From Cololabis saira (Eukaryota > Chordata > Actinopteri > Beloniformes > Belonidae), in assembly GCF_033807715.1 (NCBI RefSeq), contig NC_084591.1:29724590-29788589 (forward strand): a DNA stretch of 64,000 nucleotides, in the 5' to 3' direction. Below the pieces are notes generated by a model that saw only the letters and a list, made by a program, of their open reading frames with translations, searched no databases and was not told the origin of the DNA. Within the stretch, counting starts at the first letter, position 1. Each line of letters opens with the position of its first letter. Of this stretch, positions 10,704 through 23,460 are shown piece after piece. The position numbers and the translations under genes were made by a program.

Positions 10704-12393
10704 TATTACCTTGTAAACCACCATAATTGTAGATATTTAGTGCTTGTCAGTTCCTACACCTTAATATGTTGTAGATTAAACATTATCTTCCTGCTAAATG
10801 AGTATATCCATTTGTAGTGTTATCCATGAATATTACTTGTCTAAACACATGTCCTTAAAATGTGTCCAGCTTGTACTTTTTTAAGTGTTAAGATCTGAAC
10901 TGAATCACTTTTTTTCAGTTTTTCACCTTCAATGTTTTGTTCTTTTAGCCAAAGTTGTTTTCATAAATTTCCCATAAAATAAACTAGATTTTGGTCAAAA
11001 AATAAAAACACTTTACATAACATTGTACAATAAGTGTTGGGTAATATTGTGACATCCACCAATGCTTCTGGATGATCAGATTATCATTATAAATGGGTTG
11101 CAGCATAACTGGATTCATTGGTTTTACAATATATTTTAAACAATGTCCTCAAAAGTTCAGGTATGCCAGTGTTTCTGATTTGGCAAAATATTTGCCTTGG
11201 TTTCCTTTCAATGAAAGAAAACAAAAATACTACTAAAACAATGAATAGCAGTTTTATATTCATAAAGTTTTTTTTTCAAAAACAGACTGAAGAAGAGATA
11301 AAAACGAAACAGCAAAAAAGTTGCCAGAAAAAAGATATCGCCAACATTTAAGTGAAAGCTTTGTTTGGAGATGTCAACCTTACGTCCTTTGTTACTTTAT
11401 TAAAAGTGAGCTGTTGGACCCGTGATAATGATGCCAGGAATGGCAAAGATGACATCTGGCTCAGCTGCCTCAGCAATGCCAAATGAGGCTCTCCAGGGAT
11501 TTGGTAGGTTCTCTATGTGATCTGTGTCCATATTCTGAGAACCGTTGTCCAAATCCCCCCAAAAATCCTGCAATAGACGTTTTCAGCTTTTCCATGGCCA
11601 CAGAAAGATTTTTAAAAAAGCAACCAAAAAACAAAAATAAGTATGCAAATGTGTTTATCCCTATTTGCTGTGGATTTTTTGTTTTCTTGCTACTTTTTTT
11701 TTATCAGTGTATGCCATTTAACTGTCAACTATAGCTGTCAAACAAGCGTATAGCCATTACATTCTCTTCTGCATTTTTGTATAATTCTTTTAGGAAAGTC
11801 AATCTCTAGCTTTTAGTTTATTTTCTGTACTAGTATATAAATATTATTAACTCAAATAAATGGTTTGGAAAGTTGTCTTTTAATAGCACTTTTCTTGTCT
11901 TATTGACCTCGTATAGCCTTGTTCAGGCCAAAATCAACATTCATCCAATCATACACTTTGATACAGGATGCCATTATTCTGCAAGCCCTCTTTTCCATCA
12001 TGCAGATATTTGTACAATAAAGAGGCTGCTTTGGTTAAAAGTCTCTGTGGTCCATTTTCTCTGCTCAGCTTTGACTTGTAGATTGTAAATCTTCAACAAA
12101 GGTGGAATTTGCCACTGTCTGAAACTCTATATTGAATGATTATTGCAATCTGGAGGAGCTCCTCGCAGGGAATAGAGTTGCTGGACATCTTTTCAGAGTA
12201 AATACAATTGTAAGCCAGAAAGATTCCTTTTTCTGAGCACTGAAAAAGTAAGAGCCATCTATTCCCTCAGTTAAGCCTCAATTCAAAAACTAACCCTTTC
12301 TGATGGCAAGATCATCCCCTTTCTATAGCTTATCCAGTCTGCACCGAATCAATGCCACCCAACAGTTTTTCAGGGCATTGCTGAGGGTCCTAG
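10704..12393. other. No gene recognised
   Basis: AT-rich sequence. Short open frames at 11118, 11483 and 11873 are lysine- or hydrophobic-rich by composition and lack domains. No repeat termini could be paired. Confidence 0.5.
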
Positions 12394-12488
12394 TCAGTGT
12401 TGTTTTCGTCAACGCTGACAAAATGATTTTGTTGACACCACTTTTTTTCATGACGATAATGTTAGGATTTGATGAAATTGTTAAAAGT

Positions 12489-15422
12489 TATTCATTCATT
12501 CATTCATCTTCTCCCGCTTTATCCGTTACCGGGTCGCGGGGGCAGCAGCCTCAGCAGGGATGCCCAGACTTCCCTCACCCCAGACACTTCCTCCAGCTCT
12601 TCCGGGGGGAGCCCGAGGCGTTCCCAGGCCAGCCAAGAGACATAGTCTCTCCAGCGTGTCCTGGGTCTTCCCCGGGGTCTCCTCCCGGTGGGACATGCCT
12701 GGAACACCTCCCTAGGGAGGCGTCCAGGAGGCATCCGGTACAGATGCCCAAGCCACCTCAGCTGACTCCTCTCAATGTGGAGGAGTAGCGGCTCGACTCC
12801 GAGCTCCTCCCGGGTGACCGAACTCCTCACCCTATCTCTAAGGGAGCGTCCAGCCACCCTGCGGAGGAAACTCATCTCGGCCGCTTGTATCCGCGATCTT
12901 GTCCTTTCGGTCACTACCCAAAGTTCATGACCATAGGTGAGGGTAGGGGCGTAGATTGACCGGTAAATCGAGAGCTTCGCCTTTCGACTCAGCTCCCTCT
13001 TCACCACGACGGTCCAGTACATCGACCGCATTACTGCGGACGCTGCACCGATCCGCCTGTCAATCTCACGCTCCATTGTTCCCTCACTCGTGAACAAGAT
13101 CCCGAGATACTTAAACTCCTCCACCTGAGGCAGGACTTCTCCACCCACCCGGAGAAGGCATGCCACCCTTTTCCGGTCGAGAACCATGGCCTCGGTCTTG
13201 GAGGTGCTGATTCTCATCCCTGCCGCGTCGCACTCGGCCGCAAACCGCCCCAGCACATGCTGGAGGTCCCGGTCTGATGAAGCCAACAGGACAACATCAT
13301 CTGCAAAAAGCAGAGATGAAATCCTGAGGTTCCCAAACCGGATCCCCTCCGGCCCCTGGCTGCGCCTAGAAATCCTGTCCATAAAAATTATGAACAGGAC
13401 CGGTGACAAAGGGCAGCCCTGCCGGAGTCCAACATGCACCGGGAACAAGTCTGACTTACTGCCGGCAATGCGAACCAGACTCCTGCTTCGATCATACAGA
13501 GACCGGACAGCCCTTAGTAGAGGGCCCCGGACTCCATACTCACTCAGCACCCCCCACAGAATGGCACGAGGGACACGGTCAAATGCCTTCTCCAGATCCA
13601 CAAAACACATGTAGACTGGTTGGGCAAATTCCCATGAACCCTCGAGCACCCTGCGGAGGGTATAGAGCTGGTCCAGTGTTCCACGACCGGGATGAAAACC
13701 GCATTGTTCCTCCTGAATCCGAGGTTCGACTATCGGCCGTAATCTCCTCTCCAGTACCCTGGCGTAGACTTTCCCCGGGAGGCTGAGAAGTGTGATCCCC
13801 CTGTAGTTGGAACACACTCTCCGGTCCCCCTTTTTAAACAGAGGGACCACCACCCCGGTTTGCCACCCCAGCGGTACTGTCCCCTTCCTCCATGCAAGAT
13901 CGCAGAGGCGTGTCAGCCAAGACAGCCCTACGACCTCCAGAGACTTGAGGTACTCAGGGCGAATCTCATCCACCCCCGGTGCCCGGCCACCGAGGAGCTT
14001 ACGAACCACCTCGGTGACCTCGGCTTGGGTGATGGATGAGCACGCCTCCGAGCCCCAACCCTCTGCTTCCTCAGTGGAAGGCATGTCAGTCGGGTTAAGG
14101 AGATCCTCAAAGTATTCCTTCCACCGTCCGACAATGTCCCCAGTCGAGGTCAACAGCTCCCCACCAGCACCATAAATGGTGCCGGCAGAGTACTGCTTCC
14201 CCCTTCTGAGGCGCCGAACGGTCCTCCAGAATTTCCTCGAGGCCGACCGAAAGTCCTCCTCCATGGCCTCCCCGAACTCCTCCCAGACCCGAGTTTTTGC
14301 CTCCAAGACTGCCCGAGCCGCGGCCCGCTTGGCCTGCCGGTACCTATCTACTGCGTCAGGAGTCCCACCGGCCAACATAGCCCGGTAGGACTCCTTCTTC
14401 AGTCTGACGGCATCCTGTACTTCCGGTGTCCACCACCGGGTTCTAGGATTGCCACCACGACAGGCACCGGAGACCTTGCATCCACAGCTTCGAGCCGCCG
14501 CGTTGACAATGGAGGCAGAGAACATGGTCCACTCGGACTCGATGTCCCCCGCCTCCCCCGGGATCCGAGAGAAGTTCTCCCGGAGGTGGGAGTTGAAGAT
14601 GTCCCTGACAGAGGGCTCAGCCAGACGTTCCCAACAGACCCTCACAATCCGTTTGGGTCTGCCCGGTCTGTCCAACCTCCTCCTCCGCCAGCGCGTCCAA
14701 CTCACCACCAGGTGGTGATCAGTTGACAGCTCAGCCCCTCTCTTCACCCGAGTGTCCAAGACATGCGGCCGAAGGTCAGATGAAACGACAACAAAGTCGA
14801 TCATTGACCTCCGGCCTAGGGTGTCCTGGTACCACGTGCACTGATGGACACCCTTATGCCTGAACATGGTGTTCGTGATGGACAAACTGCGACTCGCACA
14901 GAAGTCCAACAACAAAACACCACTCGGGTTCAGATCGGGGAGGCCGTTCCTCCCAATCACGCCTTTCCAGGTATCACTGTCATTGCCCACGTGAGCGTTG
15001 AAGTCCCCCAGTAGAACAATGGAGTCCCCAGTTGGAGCACTATCAAGTACTCCTCCCAGGGACTCCAAGAAGGCCGGGTACTCCCCACTGCTGTTCGGCC
15101 CGTAGGCACAAACAACAGTGAGAGACCTATCCCCGACCCGAAGGCGCAGGGAAGCGACCCTCTCGTTCACCGGGGTGAACTCCAACACATGGCGGCTGAG
15201 CTGGGGGGCTATAACCAAGCCCACACCAGCCCGCCGCCTCTCACCCTGGGCAACTCCAGAGTAGTGGAGGGTCCAGCCCCCTTCAAGGAGCTGGGTTCCA
15301 GAGCCCAAGCTATGTGTGGAGGTGAGCCCGACTATCTCTAGCCGGTATCTCTCAACCTCACGCACAAGCTCCGGCTCCTTCCCCCCCAGCGAGGTGACAA
15401 TTTTAATTAATTAATTAATTTG
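12489..15422 (-). mobile_element. Rex3: Rex3 (RTE-clade) LINE, 5'-truncated
   Basis: This non-LTR retrotransposon is in minus orientation. The flanks carry AATTGTTAAAAGT at 12476-12488 and 15423-15435, a 13-bp target duplication. The 3' end is a GAAT/ATGA tandem tail next to GGATAAAGCGGGAG, with no poly(A), as in Rex3/RTE elements. The stretch CGGTGACAAAGGGCAGCCCTG at 13402 matches the classic Rex3 PCR primer site as I remember it. The 5' end stops at about 15396, shortly upstream of [12 protein letters not shown], followed by an AATT-rich filler. Confidence 0.92.
12519..15365 (-). CDS. Rex3 endonuclease/reverse transcriptase ORF
   Basis: The 948-residue frame has no stop and encodes the enzyme that nicks target DNA and reverse-transcribes element RNA. 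An apurinic-type endonuclease domain occupies about residues 1-225 (GDFNAHVG near 122, STDHH near 218). A reverse transcriptase follows, with KAPGVDEI-type sequence ([13 protein letters not shown]), [20 protein letters not shown] and [10 protein letters not shown] near residue 689. The C-terminal region has the conserved RWLGHL and [12 protein letters not shown]. The first ATG is internal: the frame stays open upstream to VTSLGG at about 15395, where the element is truncated. The usual TWN segment with the first metal-binding Asn of the endonuclease is therefore missing. Promoter and 5' UTR are absent, so this copy is probably inactive despite the clean frame. Confidence 0.88.
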   Translation of the reverse strand: MREVERYRLEIVGLTSTHSLGSGTQLLEGGWTLHYSGVAQGERRRAGVGLVIAPQLSRHVLEFTPVNERVASLRLRVGDRSLTVVCAYGPNSSGEYPAFLESLGGVLDSAPTGDSIVLLGDFNAHVGNDSDTWKGVIGRNGLPDLNPSGVLLLDFCASRSLSITNTMFRHKGVHQCTWYQDTLGRRSMIDFVVVSSDLRPHVLDTRVKRGAELSTDHHLVVSWTRWRRRRLDRPGRPKRIVRVCWERLAEPSVRDIFNSHLRENFSRIPGEAGDIESEWTMFSASIVNAAARSCGCKVSGACRGGNPRTRWWTPEVQDAVRLKKESYRAMLAGGTPDAVDRYRQAKRAAARAVLEAKTRVWEEFGEAMEEDFRSASRKFWRTVRRLRRGKQYSAGTIYGAGGELLTSTGDIVGRWKEYFEDLLNPTDMPSTEEAEGWGSEACSSITQAEVTEVVRKLLGGRAPGVDEIRPEYLKSLEVVGLSWLTRLCDLAWRKGTVPLGWQTGVVVPLFKKGDRRVCSNYRGITLLSLPGKVYARVLERRLRPIVEPRIQEEQCGFHPGRGTLDQLYTLRRVLEGSWEFAQPVYMCFVDLEKAFDRVPRAILWGVLSEYGVRGPLLRAVRSLYDRSRSLVRIAGSKSDLFPVHVGLRQGCPLSPVLFIIFMDRISRRSQGPEGIRFGNLRISSLLFADDVVLLASSDRDLQHVLGRFAAECDAAGMRISTSKTEAMVLDRKRVACLLRVGGEVLPQVEEFKYLGILFTSEGTMEREIDRRIGAASAVMRSMYWTVVVKRELSRKAKLSIYRSIYAPTLTYGHELWVVTERTRSRIQAAEMSFLRRVAGRSLRDRVRSSVTREELGVEPLLLHIERSQLRWLGHLYRMPPGRLPREVFQACPTGRRPRGRPRTRWRDYVSWLAWERLGLPPEELEEVSGVREVWASLLRLLPPRPGNG

Positions 15423-15739
15423 AATTGTTAAAAGTATTAGGGGTTTTTCTATAAGATTGTACACTGATGGTTGCTCTCAGCGCAGTACAACCTCCTGTTT
15501 TCATGATTTGACTGATTCTCTGAGTTCTTCTTTAGGTGAGGACGGTGAAGTGGAACGGATGTTTAAGATTGATGGGTCCCATCCTGTTTTTCTCTGGGTT
15601 TTGGTTGTCGTAGATCTTTGCTGGGTTGGCATGTAGGATTCGAGATAGACAACAGAAAATATATGGCTGAAAGTGTTACATGTTTAGGTTTCTTTCCCTG
15701 CAGTTGGCCTCCCAGATAAGGTTTGACAGATAAGGTTCA

Positions 15740-16269
15740 GTGCATTATTATAACCATCCCTCGTCAACTGTCTTTTGCCTATGGTTCTAGGTGTTTTTTT
15801 TTTTAAATTTCGCTTGTATATTTGGAATACTTTGTATATACATTGTATATAAATTATGAGTACTCTTTGTTTATCCTCTACCGGACACATATACTTTCTG
15901 TGGATATCATCGTGAATGGTGGAAGAAATTATTACTGTTATGTGTCATTGGATATCTTAATGTTGATGGTTTGTAGAGAAACTGGGATTCCTGGGTAATA
16001 GGGGGAAGGGTTGGGGTAGTCATAAATTGTCTATCTTCTGCTGTGTTTTGTCTTTGCCGTTTGTTTAGTTTTTTTTGTTTTATTAATCTTGTTGTAGTTC
16101 TATGTTTTGTTGTGTTTTATTTCCATTTTTTATTTCTTTTTTTGTTTTATTTAATAAGAAAAAAAGAGGAATCTCTGACCATACTGCTTCCATTCTATAT
16201 GCCATTTATGACAATACCATGATCATCTTGTATCCATGAGATTCTTAATAAAAAATTGATCACGAAAAA
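15740..16269 (+). mobile_element. Poly(A) retroposon, possibly the 3' end of an L1-type LINE
   Basis: Flanked by ACAGATAAGGTTCA at 15726-15739 and 16270-16283, a 14-bp duplication. The insert ends ATTCTTAATAAAAAATTGATCACGAAAAAA, a polyadenylation-like signal and short A tail, so it is in plus orientation. It has no coding capacity. It may be a 5'-truncated LINE 3' UTR or a processed transcript. Confidence 0.7.
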
Positions 16270-16397
16270 ACAGATAAGGTTCACGAGATGGTAACGAGAT
16301 AAACATGGCTCTTTGATGACTAACACATGACGACACTTGTGTGTGAGTTTTCGTTTGATGAGACGAGAATGGACGAAATTGTTCGTGTGATCTGCAG

Positions 16398-17345
16398 TGT
16401 TGTGCTAGTTACTGAAAAATAGTAACTAGTTACCGTTATAAGTTACTTCATTAAAAAGTAACTCAGTTACTTAAACCAAAAAGTAATGCGTTACTATGAA
16501 AAGTAACTTTTTAGTTACTTTAAATAAAAACATTATTTTAAATCCTCCCATTTAATGCCCCTCTAGCCTTCATTTCAGCATGGTACTGTATGGATTTGCA
16601 TTGTGCATCGTGTTCTGCATTCTAAACCATAGACACATAGACGCCCCATCGAGCGCTGCTGCGATACGTCAACGTTGCCGCCATATTGGATGTGGCAAGA
16701 CTGCGCTGTAAACTAATACAAGTAAATTGACTTATTTTCATAAAGCGCCTTTCTACAAAGAAATTTACGTTTTACGTCTCATTTATTCATTAACACACGC
16801 ACTAATATACTTGGGAAACAGTTAGGCACCAAATATAATATATTAATTTTATCAGATGGCAAAAATAAGAACTTTATTGATCCCACATAGGAGTAATTTT
16901 TGTTATATCAGCTATAGAGAACAAGGTAATCCCGAAAAACAATATCCCCACTCACAAAAATAAGAAAAATAGAGAAACATATTTTCTCATCAACAAAAAA
17001 AATTAAAAACAAATTCAAGTAACAAAATAACATATTTGAACCATCTTTCAGACAATAAAATAACATTTGAACCATTTTTCAGACAATAAAATAACTGAAA
17101 AAATGGTTCAAATATGTTATTTTGTTACTTGAACATTTTTAAATATGTTTATGTAAAATATGCTTTGTTGATGAGAAAATATGTTTCTCTATATTTCTTA
17201 TTTTTGTGAGGGGGGATATATATTGTTTTTCGGCACTACTGTTTGCGTTACTGAATTTAAAAAGTAATGCGTTAGAGTATTAGTTACCGCAAAACTAACG
17301 GCGTTACTGTAACGCGTTACTAAATAACGCGTTAGTGCCAACATC
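16398..17345. mobile_element. MITE with AGTTACT / GTAACGCG termini
   Basis: The left end CAGTGTTGTGCTAGTTACT followed by repeated AGTAACTNAGTTAC is inverted at the right end (CGTTACTGTAACGCG, CGCGTTAGTGCCAACATCTG). This is a common fish DNA-repeat signature, probably hAT-related. No clear 8-bp duplication was found. A long internal inverted repeat occupies its centre. Confidence 0.55.
16925..17235. repeat. Long internal inverted repeat
   Basis: The left arm, CCGAAAAACAATATCCCC through AGAGAAACATATTTTCTCATCAAC, is mirrored at 17168-17235 as GTTGATGAGAAAATATG through ATATTGTTTTTCGG, each about 68 bp. Shorter inverted copies of TTGAACCATTTTTCAG lie between. Confidence 0.85.
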
Positions 17346-17797
17346 TGTCATGTAGCCTATAAACGTAAATAAATTGTTCTAAAAAATAAAATATTCAGTG
17401 TGTGTGTGTGTAGATACACGCGTATGCGTGGGCTCCTATAGGCCAATCCTTACATTACGACGGGCCATGAATGCACCGCAGCTGTGAGCCAGCCCTGATC
17501 GGCTGTGCGGCATTAACTTGTTTGGAACCGAACTCTTTGGAGGAAAAAGAGGAAAATGGAGAAGAAAACCATCCATCTGGCTCATTCAAACAGATGAAAG
17601 TGAAGCTGGTTCGCCGCCATGACGGAGAGAATGGCACAATTTTAAAAGAGGACTAAGCATATACCCTACAAAGTTTTGAACGTCACCTTGTTTTCCTCGT
17701 TACCTGGATTATTTTTTTCGGGCCAAGGATTGAGGAGGAGTCGACTGTAAAGTGCGGCAGCCAGCGCAGAGGCAGCCATTGGTGAGTCAGTGTAAGC

Positions 17798-18697
17798 TTG
17801 TTGAGCCGCATTTTGTAATAACGGTATTGTATTAAACGTCCAAAATGTAATAAATTTGTCATTTCATTTTGTAATAAAGCCGCATTTTGTAATAAACTAC
17901 CGCAACGCATTTTGTAATAAAATTTGTAATAAAACATTATGTAATAAGTTGGCAGCACGGTGGCTTAGTGGTTAGCACACAGCAAGAAGGTCCCCGGTTG
18001 GACTCCCAGGCCCAGCAGGGTCTTTCTGTGTGGAGTTTGCATGTTCTCCCCCTGCTTGCGTGGGTTTCCTCTGGGTACTCCGGTTTCATTCATTTCAGTC
18101 AAACAACATGCATACTAGGTTCATTGGTGATTCTAAATTGCCCGTACCCCTGTACCCCTGCCTCTCACTTGAAAAATAGTTGGGATAGGCTCCAGCAGAC
18201 CCAGCTATTACATTTAGAGAAGATTATTAAGATTAAGATTAAGATATTTCAACTTTTTTATTCTCTAGAAAATGTAATTACATGGCGCATTATGTAATAA
18301 CAATTCTAAAGCATAGTTTATTTGTTTGTTATTGGCCTATATAATTCCAAAACTTCAAATAGGCAACTAAAGTTTTATTTGGAGTATTATACATAGATTT
18401 ATTGGGCTACATAGCTCTAAGGGAAATTGCATAAAAAACGTCACTCTTGTATAAATTCATTGTTAAACAAACAAGTTTTATTACAGGTAGGTATTAGGTA
18501 TTATTACATAATGCACCATATATTACATTTCCTAGAAAATAAAAAAGTTGCAAGTGCATTTTATAATAATCTTCTCAAAATGCAATAACAAAATGTATTA
18601 CAAAATGCGGCTTTATTACAAAATGAAATAAAAAAGTGATTACATTTTGGACGTTTATCACAAAATGCACCGTTATTACAAAATGCAGCTCAACAAA
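17798..18697. mobile_element. Fold-back element of ATTACAAAATGC units
   Basis: TTGTTGAGCCGCATTTTGTA at the left is inverted at the right as ACAAAATGCAGCTCAACAA. Both arms are built from short copies of CATTTTGTAATAA (left) or TTATTACAAAATG (right), plus the paired AACGTCCAAAATGTAAT and ATTACATTTTGGACGTTT. A SINE (17951-18205) is inserted near the left arm. The superfamily is unknown. Confidence 0.75.
17951..18205 (+). mobile_element. tRNA-headed SINE, truncated
   Basis: The head reads GGCAGCACGGTGGCTTAGTGG (box A-like TGGCTTAGTGG) with a box B-like GGTTGGACTCC. The body carries GTGTGGAGTTTGCATGTTCT, a very common fish SINE core. The 3' part includes CTGGGATAGGCTCCAGCAGACC-type sequence but stops before the usual GGATAAAGCGG tail. 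A relative is at 40181-40699. Confidence 0.8.
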
Positions 18698-20337
18698 CCT
18701 TCATAAATAGATAATCTCTTCATCAGACTGTTGTTGTAGCTTTGACCACCTGCCTATTTGAATGTGCCTTGTGTTGTCAACTATATCAGATCGCCGAGTC
18801 TATTCTCTATTACAGAGATCAAAAGTGATGTTATAGACCGCTGTGTCTATATCTATCTGAAGATATTGTGTAATTTTAGACCAGTTGTGATTATTTTATA
18901 TTCAAGCTGTATCAAAGATGGAACTGATTCAGCCCGTGACTGTGTCTGAGTTTTCAGTGCCGACACTCAGAGATTGAGAGTTGTCAGGCTGTATGTGTTT
19001 CCGAGTTCTTCAGAACAGGTTTGTGACTTTACTCTGCTTTCTGAGGCATATAGGCTTGCTTGGCTCAATAAAAAATGATAATTAGTGTTGTTTAATGGGT
19101 AGGATGAGGTGTTGTTGAATAGTAAAATTACTATCATAAGGGCCCATCGAGAATTCTCTGTACTGAGATCCACGCTCCGCCACTGGTGACAATATACAGC
19201 AATATTCAACTAGAAGATTCAGGGAAATTTTGATATGTGTCCGTCCAACTGCCCATTTGTTGCCTCGTGCTGCTGCTTAATGAACGTCTTGCTTGCTGCC
19301 GCTTGTGTTCAGGGCGGTTCTGAATGTATTTGGGGTTGTTTTGGTTCTGGTTGTGCCTGGGGTGGTTCAGGGTGGTGAATGGTTGTCAATAGTCAAAAGT
19401 TTTTACATGTATCATTTTTAGTTCAGGACAATGGGCAGTTCAGTTCCCTTACATTGACAGTTCTTTGTTTTTAATTTCTTCCAATTCATTTTTTAAGTTT
19501 GTGACATGTATTGTTTAAATGTGTTGTTGCTTTGATGAAGCTTAATTTGATGAATTTGTGAAATTCAATTTTGAAATATTTTGTTTATAAATATTTCATG
19601 AATAATATAGTTGTCATGTTTTATTTGGTATTTGTAAATAATTATACACATTTACAGATATTTTACACAATACACAATGATAACACATGTTAAAAAGGCT
19701 ATTTGGTGCAATAGGTGTGCCTTGAGATTTTTACTAGTCCTTTGGTCAGAAAAAACTTTGGGAACCACTGGACTACATAACGTTACAATACTACTTGACA
19801 ATCGGCTCATAATAAATTTCATAGTAAGCTTAAAAATTACTAAGTTTTCCACATACTCCTGGCGCAAATAGGCTGCTTTCTTCAGGCTGAAAATAGCTTT
19901 TGTTATGCTAACATCAATTCATTATGTATGTGTTACTTTAGGAGCGTGTTTAGCCATGTTTACATTTAGTGACGGTGTGGTCGTCTCTTTGTGTTTATGT
20001 TCTGTCAGCACGTAACTTGATATGTTAAACAGGTACATATACATTATAATTTGGCCACTGCTCAGAATGAAAGATCAGAAAGCTTTATTACAGGGTCAGT
20101 TAATAAGCTATGTATTATTGTTTTGCTTGTTTGATAGTTAAGATTATCTATTTTCTTAACCAGGTAATATTTTGACTATTTTTCATAATTATGAGTATTT
20201 TTATATGGTATTTTTATGGAATGTGGCAATGTGTTGAACTTAAAGATCTGCAGCTATTTTCACGACTTATGTATGGCAGTGTCCAACAGCAATCTGCAAT
20301 ACTTATTGACCTAAATTAATTTGTTAAAGGACTATAC
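18698..20337. other. No gene recognised
   Basis: AT-rich sequence with no open frame bearing domains and no paired repeat ends. It lies inside the approximate span of the interrupted repeat 12394-20490. Confidence 0.45.
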
Positions 20338-20490
20338 TTCTTTTTTCTTTTTGTGGACTAAAACTAGACTAAAACCCCTTTTGAGTTTTCGTCGACTAAA
20401 ACTATCACAAATAGAAGTGACTAAAATTTGACTAAAACTAATAAGCATTTTAGTCCAAAAGACCAAAATTGAGACTAATTCGAAGATGGT

Positions 20491-23030
20491 TGTCAAAAAC
20501 AACGCGCTTCCAACCCCGAATAAAGGGACGTTTTCGCCCCTTCATAAGTTTCCTGTAATGCAAACAAATGCTAGGCACCCCTGCTAATTCTAACCCGCCC
20601 ATCGCCTTGCATAAACAACCTACATCTCACCATGTGCTCCATCTTGTGGTGCATAAAACACATATTGAAGACTTCAACTGAATCAGATAACCCAAAACGG
20701 CTACAGTATATATGAAAGGAACTCTACATTTAGTAAGACGTATTGAATAAAACAAGTTATCTCATTTGGCACCAAAAAAAGATAAAAATCAAAGGCATGG
20801 TTTTGCCAGAATTTACCAAAATGGCCAATTAGTAAAGTCCATCTGTTCATCTCTATTTGAAAAAACACACGAAAAAAAAAACAACCTAAAACTTTCCTTT
20901 ACACGATGAGAAATTCAGTCATTAAATGTTGAGATGTGATAGAATGGATTCCGAGATGGTTTATGTTGTCACTACATCAATCAAATGAGATAGAGATTGA
21001 TTGTAATAGTAGAGACTCTAAAAGTGTAATATTTTCCCTGGCAGAACATGTGGATGTATATGTGTGTGTGTATTTTACAACACATACCTCTTATTTTGAC
21101 CATGTGGTTGCTGGGATACGTATATTCATATATCCATATGCAAAAGCAACAGTATTTAAAGTTTGCTTAAAATTTTGCAAGAGTCTCTGTATTATATTCA
21201 AGGGTCCCTTTCAGTGTCATGTACTCATATCACAATCTATAAACAAAACGAAATGGTTATGACTAATGTTGCCAGTCACATTATACACATTATCATTTTT
21301 AGATGAAGTTAAAGGGGAATAATTCACTTTTTGATCCAGCCTTAAGTGGCTATTTGAGACTGCATTTTTTGTTTTTTTTTCTTTCTCTTTTTTCCACTAT
21401 TTGTTTCATTTTGCAGCTTGACTCGTACATACTTGTTGCACTGCATATAATTCCAGGAGTTAAATATATGTCAGATATGAAATATCACATTCAAAGCAAC
21501 TTAATTTTAAGTATGCAAGTTTGAAAATATCTCTGTTTAGTTGTGAAAATAAAATAACCAAAAAAGAACACTGTTATTAACCATAATTGGGACTAAATTT
21601 AGGGTTAGACGGATCAACTGGACAACAAATAATTGTATTTTAATGATGGCGCTACAGAGATGGTCAGAGATGGAGAAGCTAGCTGCCTGTCTCTTTATGG
21701 CAGCATAGTAACTGAGATGATGTTTCAATCCACTGTCTAGAATATGATAGGGATACGTCTGAAAATAACCTAATTTTAATGACTTTGTTCATTAACAACT
21801 GCCATGTAAAATTCAGACTGAATTTCATGCCGGAAATCACATGGAATAACATTTACAGAGCATTAGCAGGAACACCAAGGAAAGTTGCATTCAGACATTT
21901 TTGGATCACCCATTGTGTTTTTTGTACTTTCATGTTAAGCAAACATTTACATATGTGTACAAAATATGATGAAACATTGCATAAAACAGAACTCTTGATT
22001 TTCCTACATGAACATTAAATTGGATTGTCATATTCAATGAAAACATCATGCATATTTCAACCTTGAAATAAGAAATCACATGTGGTGTATCTTGCAGCAG
22101 ACTTGCCATTCAATGTTCCTCTTGTAATGCAAAAATAAAATTGAATGAAGTAGCCAACCTGAACATATGAGTGACACTAACACTCTAACACTCTAATTTT
22201 CTTCAGAGCCACTTAATAACATTCAGTACTACACCTGTAATTGGATCTCTGCTGGTGCCATCTTCCTTAATTTTCTCCTTTCCTGCTCAGAGCCATGTTC
22301 ACTTGTTTGTTTAGATTATAGCGTAGGTATCTAGAAATTCATTTTTAATGCAGGGCTGACTATCAACCCCCAGATGCCCTCTGGCTTTCAGTGCAAAACA
22401 AGAATTGAGTATTCTTAAAGAAAATGATCAAATTAGCATTTTTCTTTTACCTGCTTATATTCAAAGTTTAGGATCCCACTATAAAACACTTAATTATAAG
22501 AAACTTACTGTGAACCTTTTTTGTAGTTCACAGCAAATTTCTGGAATTTGTGAACTGACTCTGGGTGGTTGAAATTGGGAAAACAAGAGCCTAGCATTGA
22601 AAAGACAGGAGCCATATAAAAACTAGCAAGCCAGCTTTGTGTCAACTGTGTGACAACAGTGTCCTTGATAAGAGTGGTGCATTCCAGCATGCATGCTGCT
22701 TCACACATGCACACAGGCCGAGTGGACTCTGTGACGACCTCTGTTGCCGGTTTAAGAGTGTGTTAGTTGTGCATCAACTCTAACCCTTTGCTTTGCCTCT
22801 GTACTTAATGTACCTATGTGCAACAATGGCACATCACTCACACCCTGAAGGGTCAGTGAGAAAAGAGCTAAGGTTAAAAAAAACATTTTAGTTTTTTATT
22901 AGATCATTTCACAGGTTCACAGGACATAACGTACATGACAGAGCACCTGTTCAGTCATCTATAAATAGATGTTTTCTCTTGGAAGAAGCCTCTTATTTTA
23001 CATTTTTGCACATCTTGCTCAGCTGCAGAT
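20491..23030. other. No gene recognised
   Basis: AT-rich, apparently unique sequence. The frames at 20936-21262, 21303-21524 and 21779-22018 have no recognisable motif or splice context. Confidence 0.5.
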
Positions 23031-23039
23031 TCTTACTGT

Positions 23040-23460
23040 CAGCAAAGAAATGTAGAACTCTGTACTTAACCACCAGTTAATCATCAGGCAGTGAAGAGGG
23101 ATAGTAAGGTAATGCTTAGTTAATGTTGCTTAATTACTGGGAGAGTAGTGAAAAACCAACCAGTACTTAACCATTAGTTAATCGTCAAGTCCTTATGTGG
23201 GTTTTAGGTAATAAATGGTTGGTTATTGTTGCTTAAGTAATTTGAAACTAGTGGATTTTAATTAAGAAATAGCTCGTTAATGTTGGTTAATGATTGGGAA
23301 ATAAATGAGGAACTAACCAGTACTTAACCATTAGTTAATCATCAAGTAGCTAAGTGTGTTTTTAGCAAGTAAGAGTTGGTTAATGTTGGTCAATCACAAG
23401 GAAACAAATGAGGAACCAACCAGTACTTAACCATTAATTCATCTTTAGGTTGCACAGTAA
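23040..23460. repeat. Degenerate ~120-bp tandem repeat
   Basis: About four diverged units share AACCAGTACTTAACCATTAG and TTAATGTTG(C/G)TTAA with spacing near 120 bp. It adjoins a dispersed repeat whose other copy is at 58090-58610. Confidence 0.7.

Larger units (their letters stand above)
12394..20490. repeat. Old non-autonomous DNA repeat, heavily interrupted
   Basis: The left end CAGTGTTGTTTTCGTCAACG at about 12394 and pieces such as GAGTTTTCGTTTGATGAGACG (16335-16360) and TTTTCGTCGACTAAAACTATC (20383-20410) belong to a fish repeat family rich in TTTTCGTC and GACTAAAA. The right end near 20475-20490 (GTTGTCAAAAACAAC) is a weak inverted copy of the left end. The intervening DNA is filled with a Rex3 LINE, a retroposon, a MITE, a fold-back element and unassigned sequence. 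I could not find a clean target duplication, so the extent is approximate. Confidence 0.45.

Noticed and set aside
17951..18030. tRNA gene
   Set aside because: The A and B boxes belong to a SINE head; no cloverleaf with paired acceptor stem is formed. The same holds for 60192-60270.
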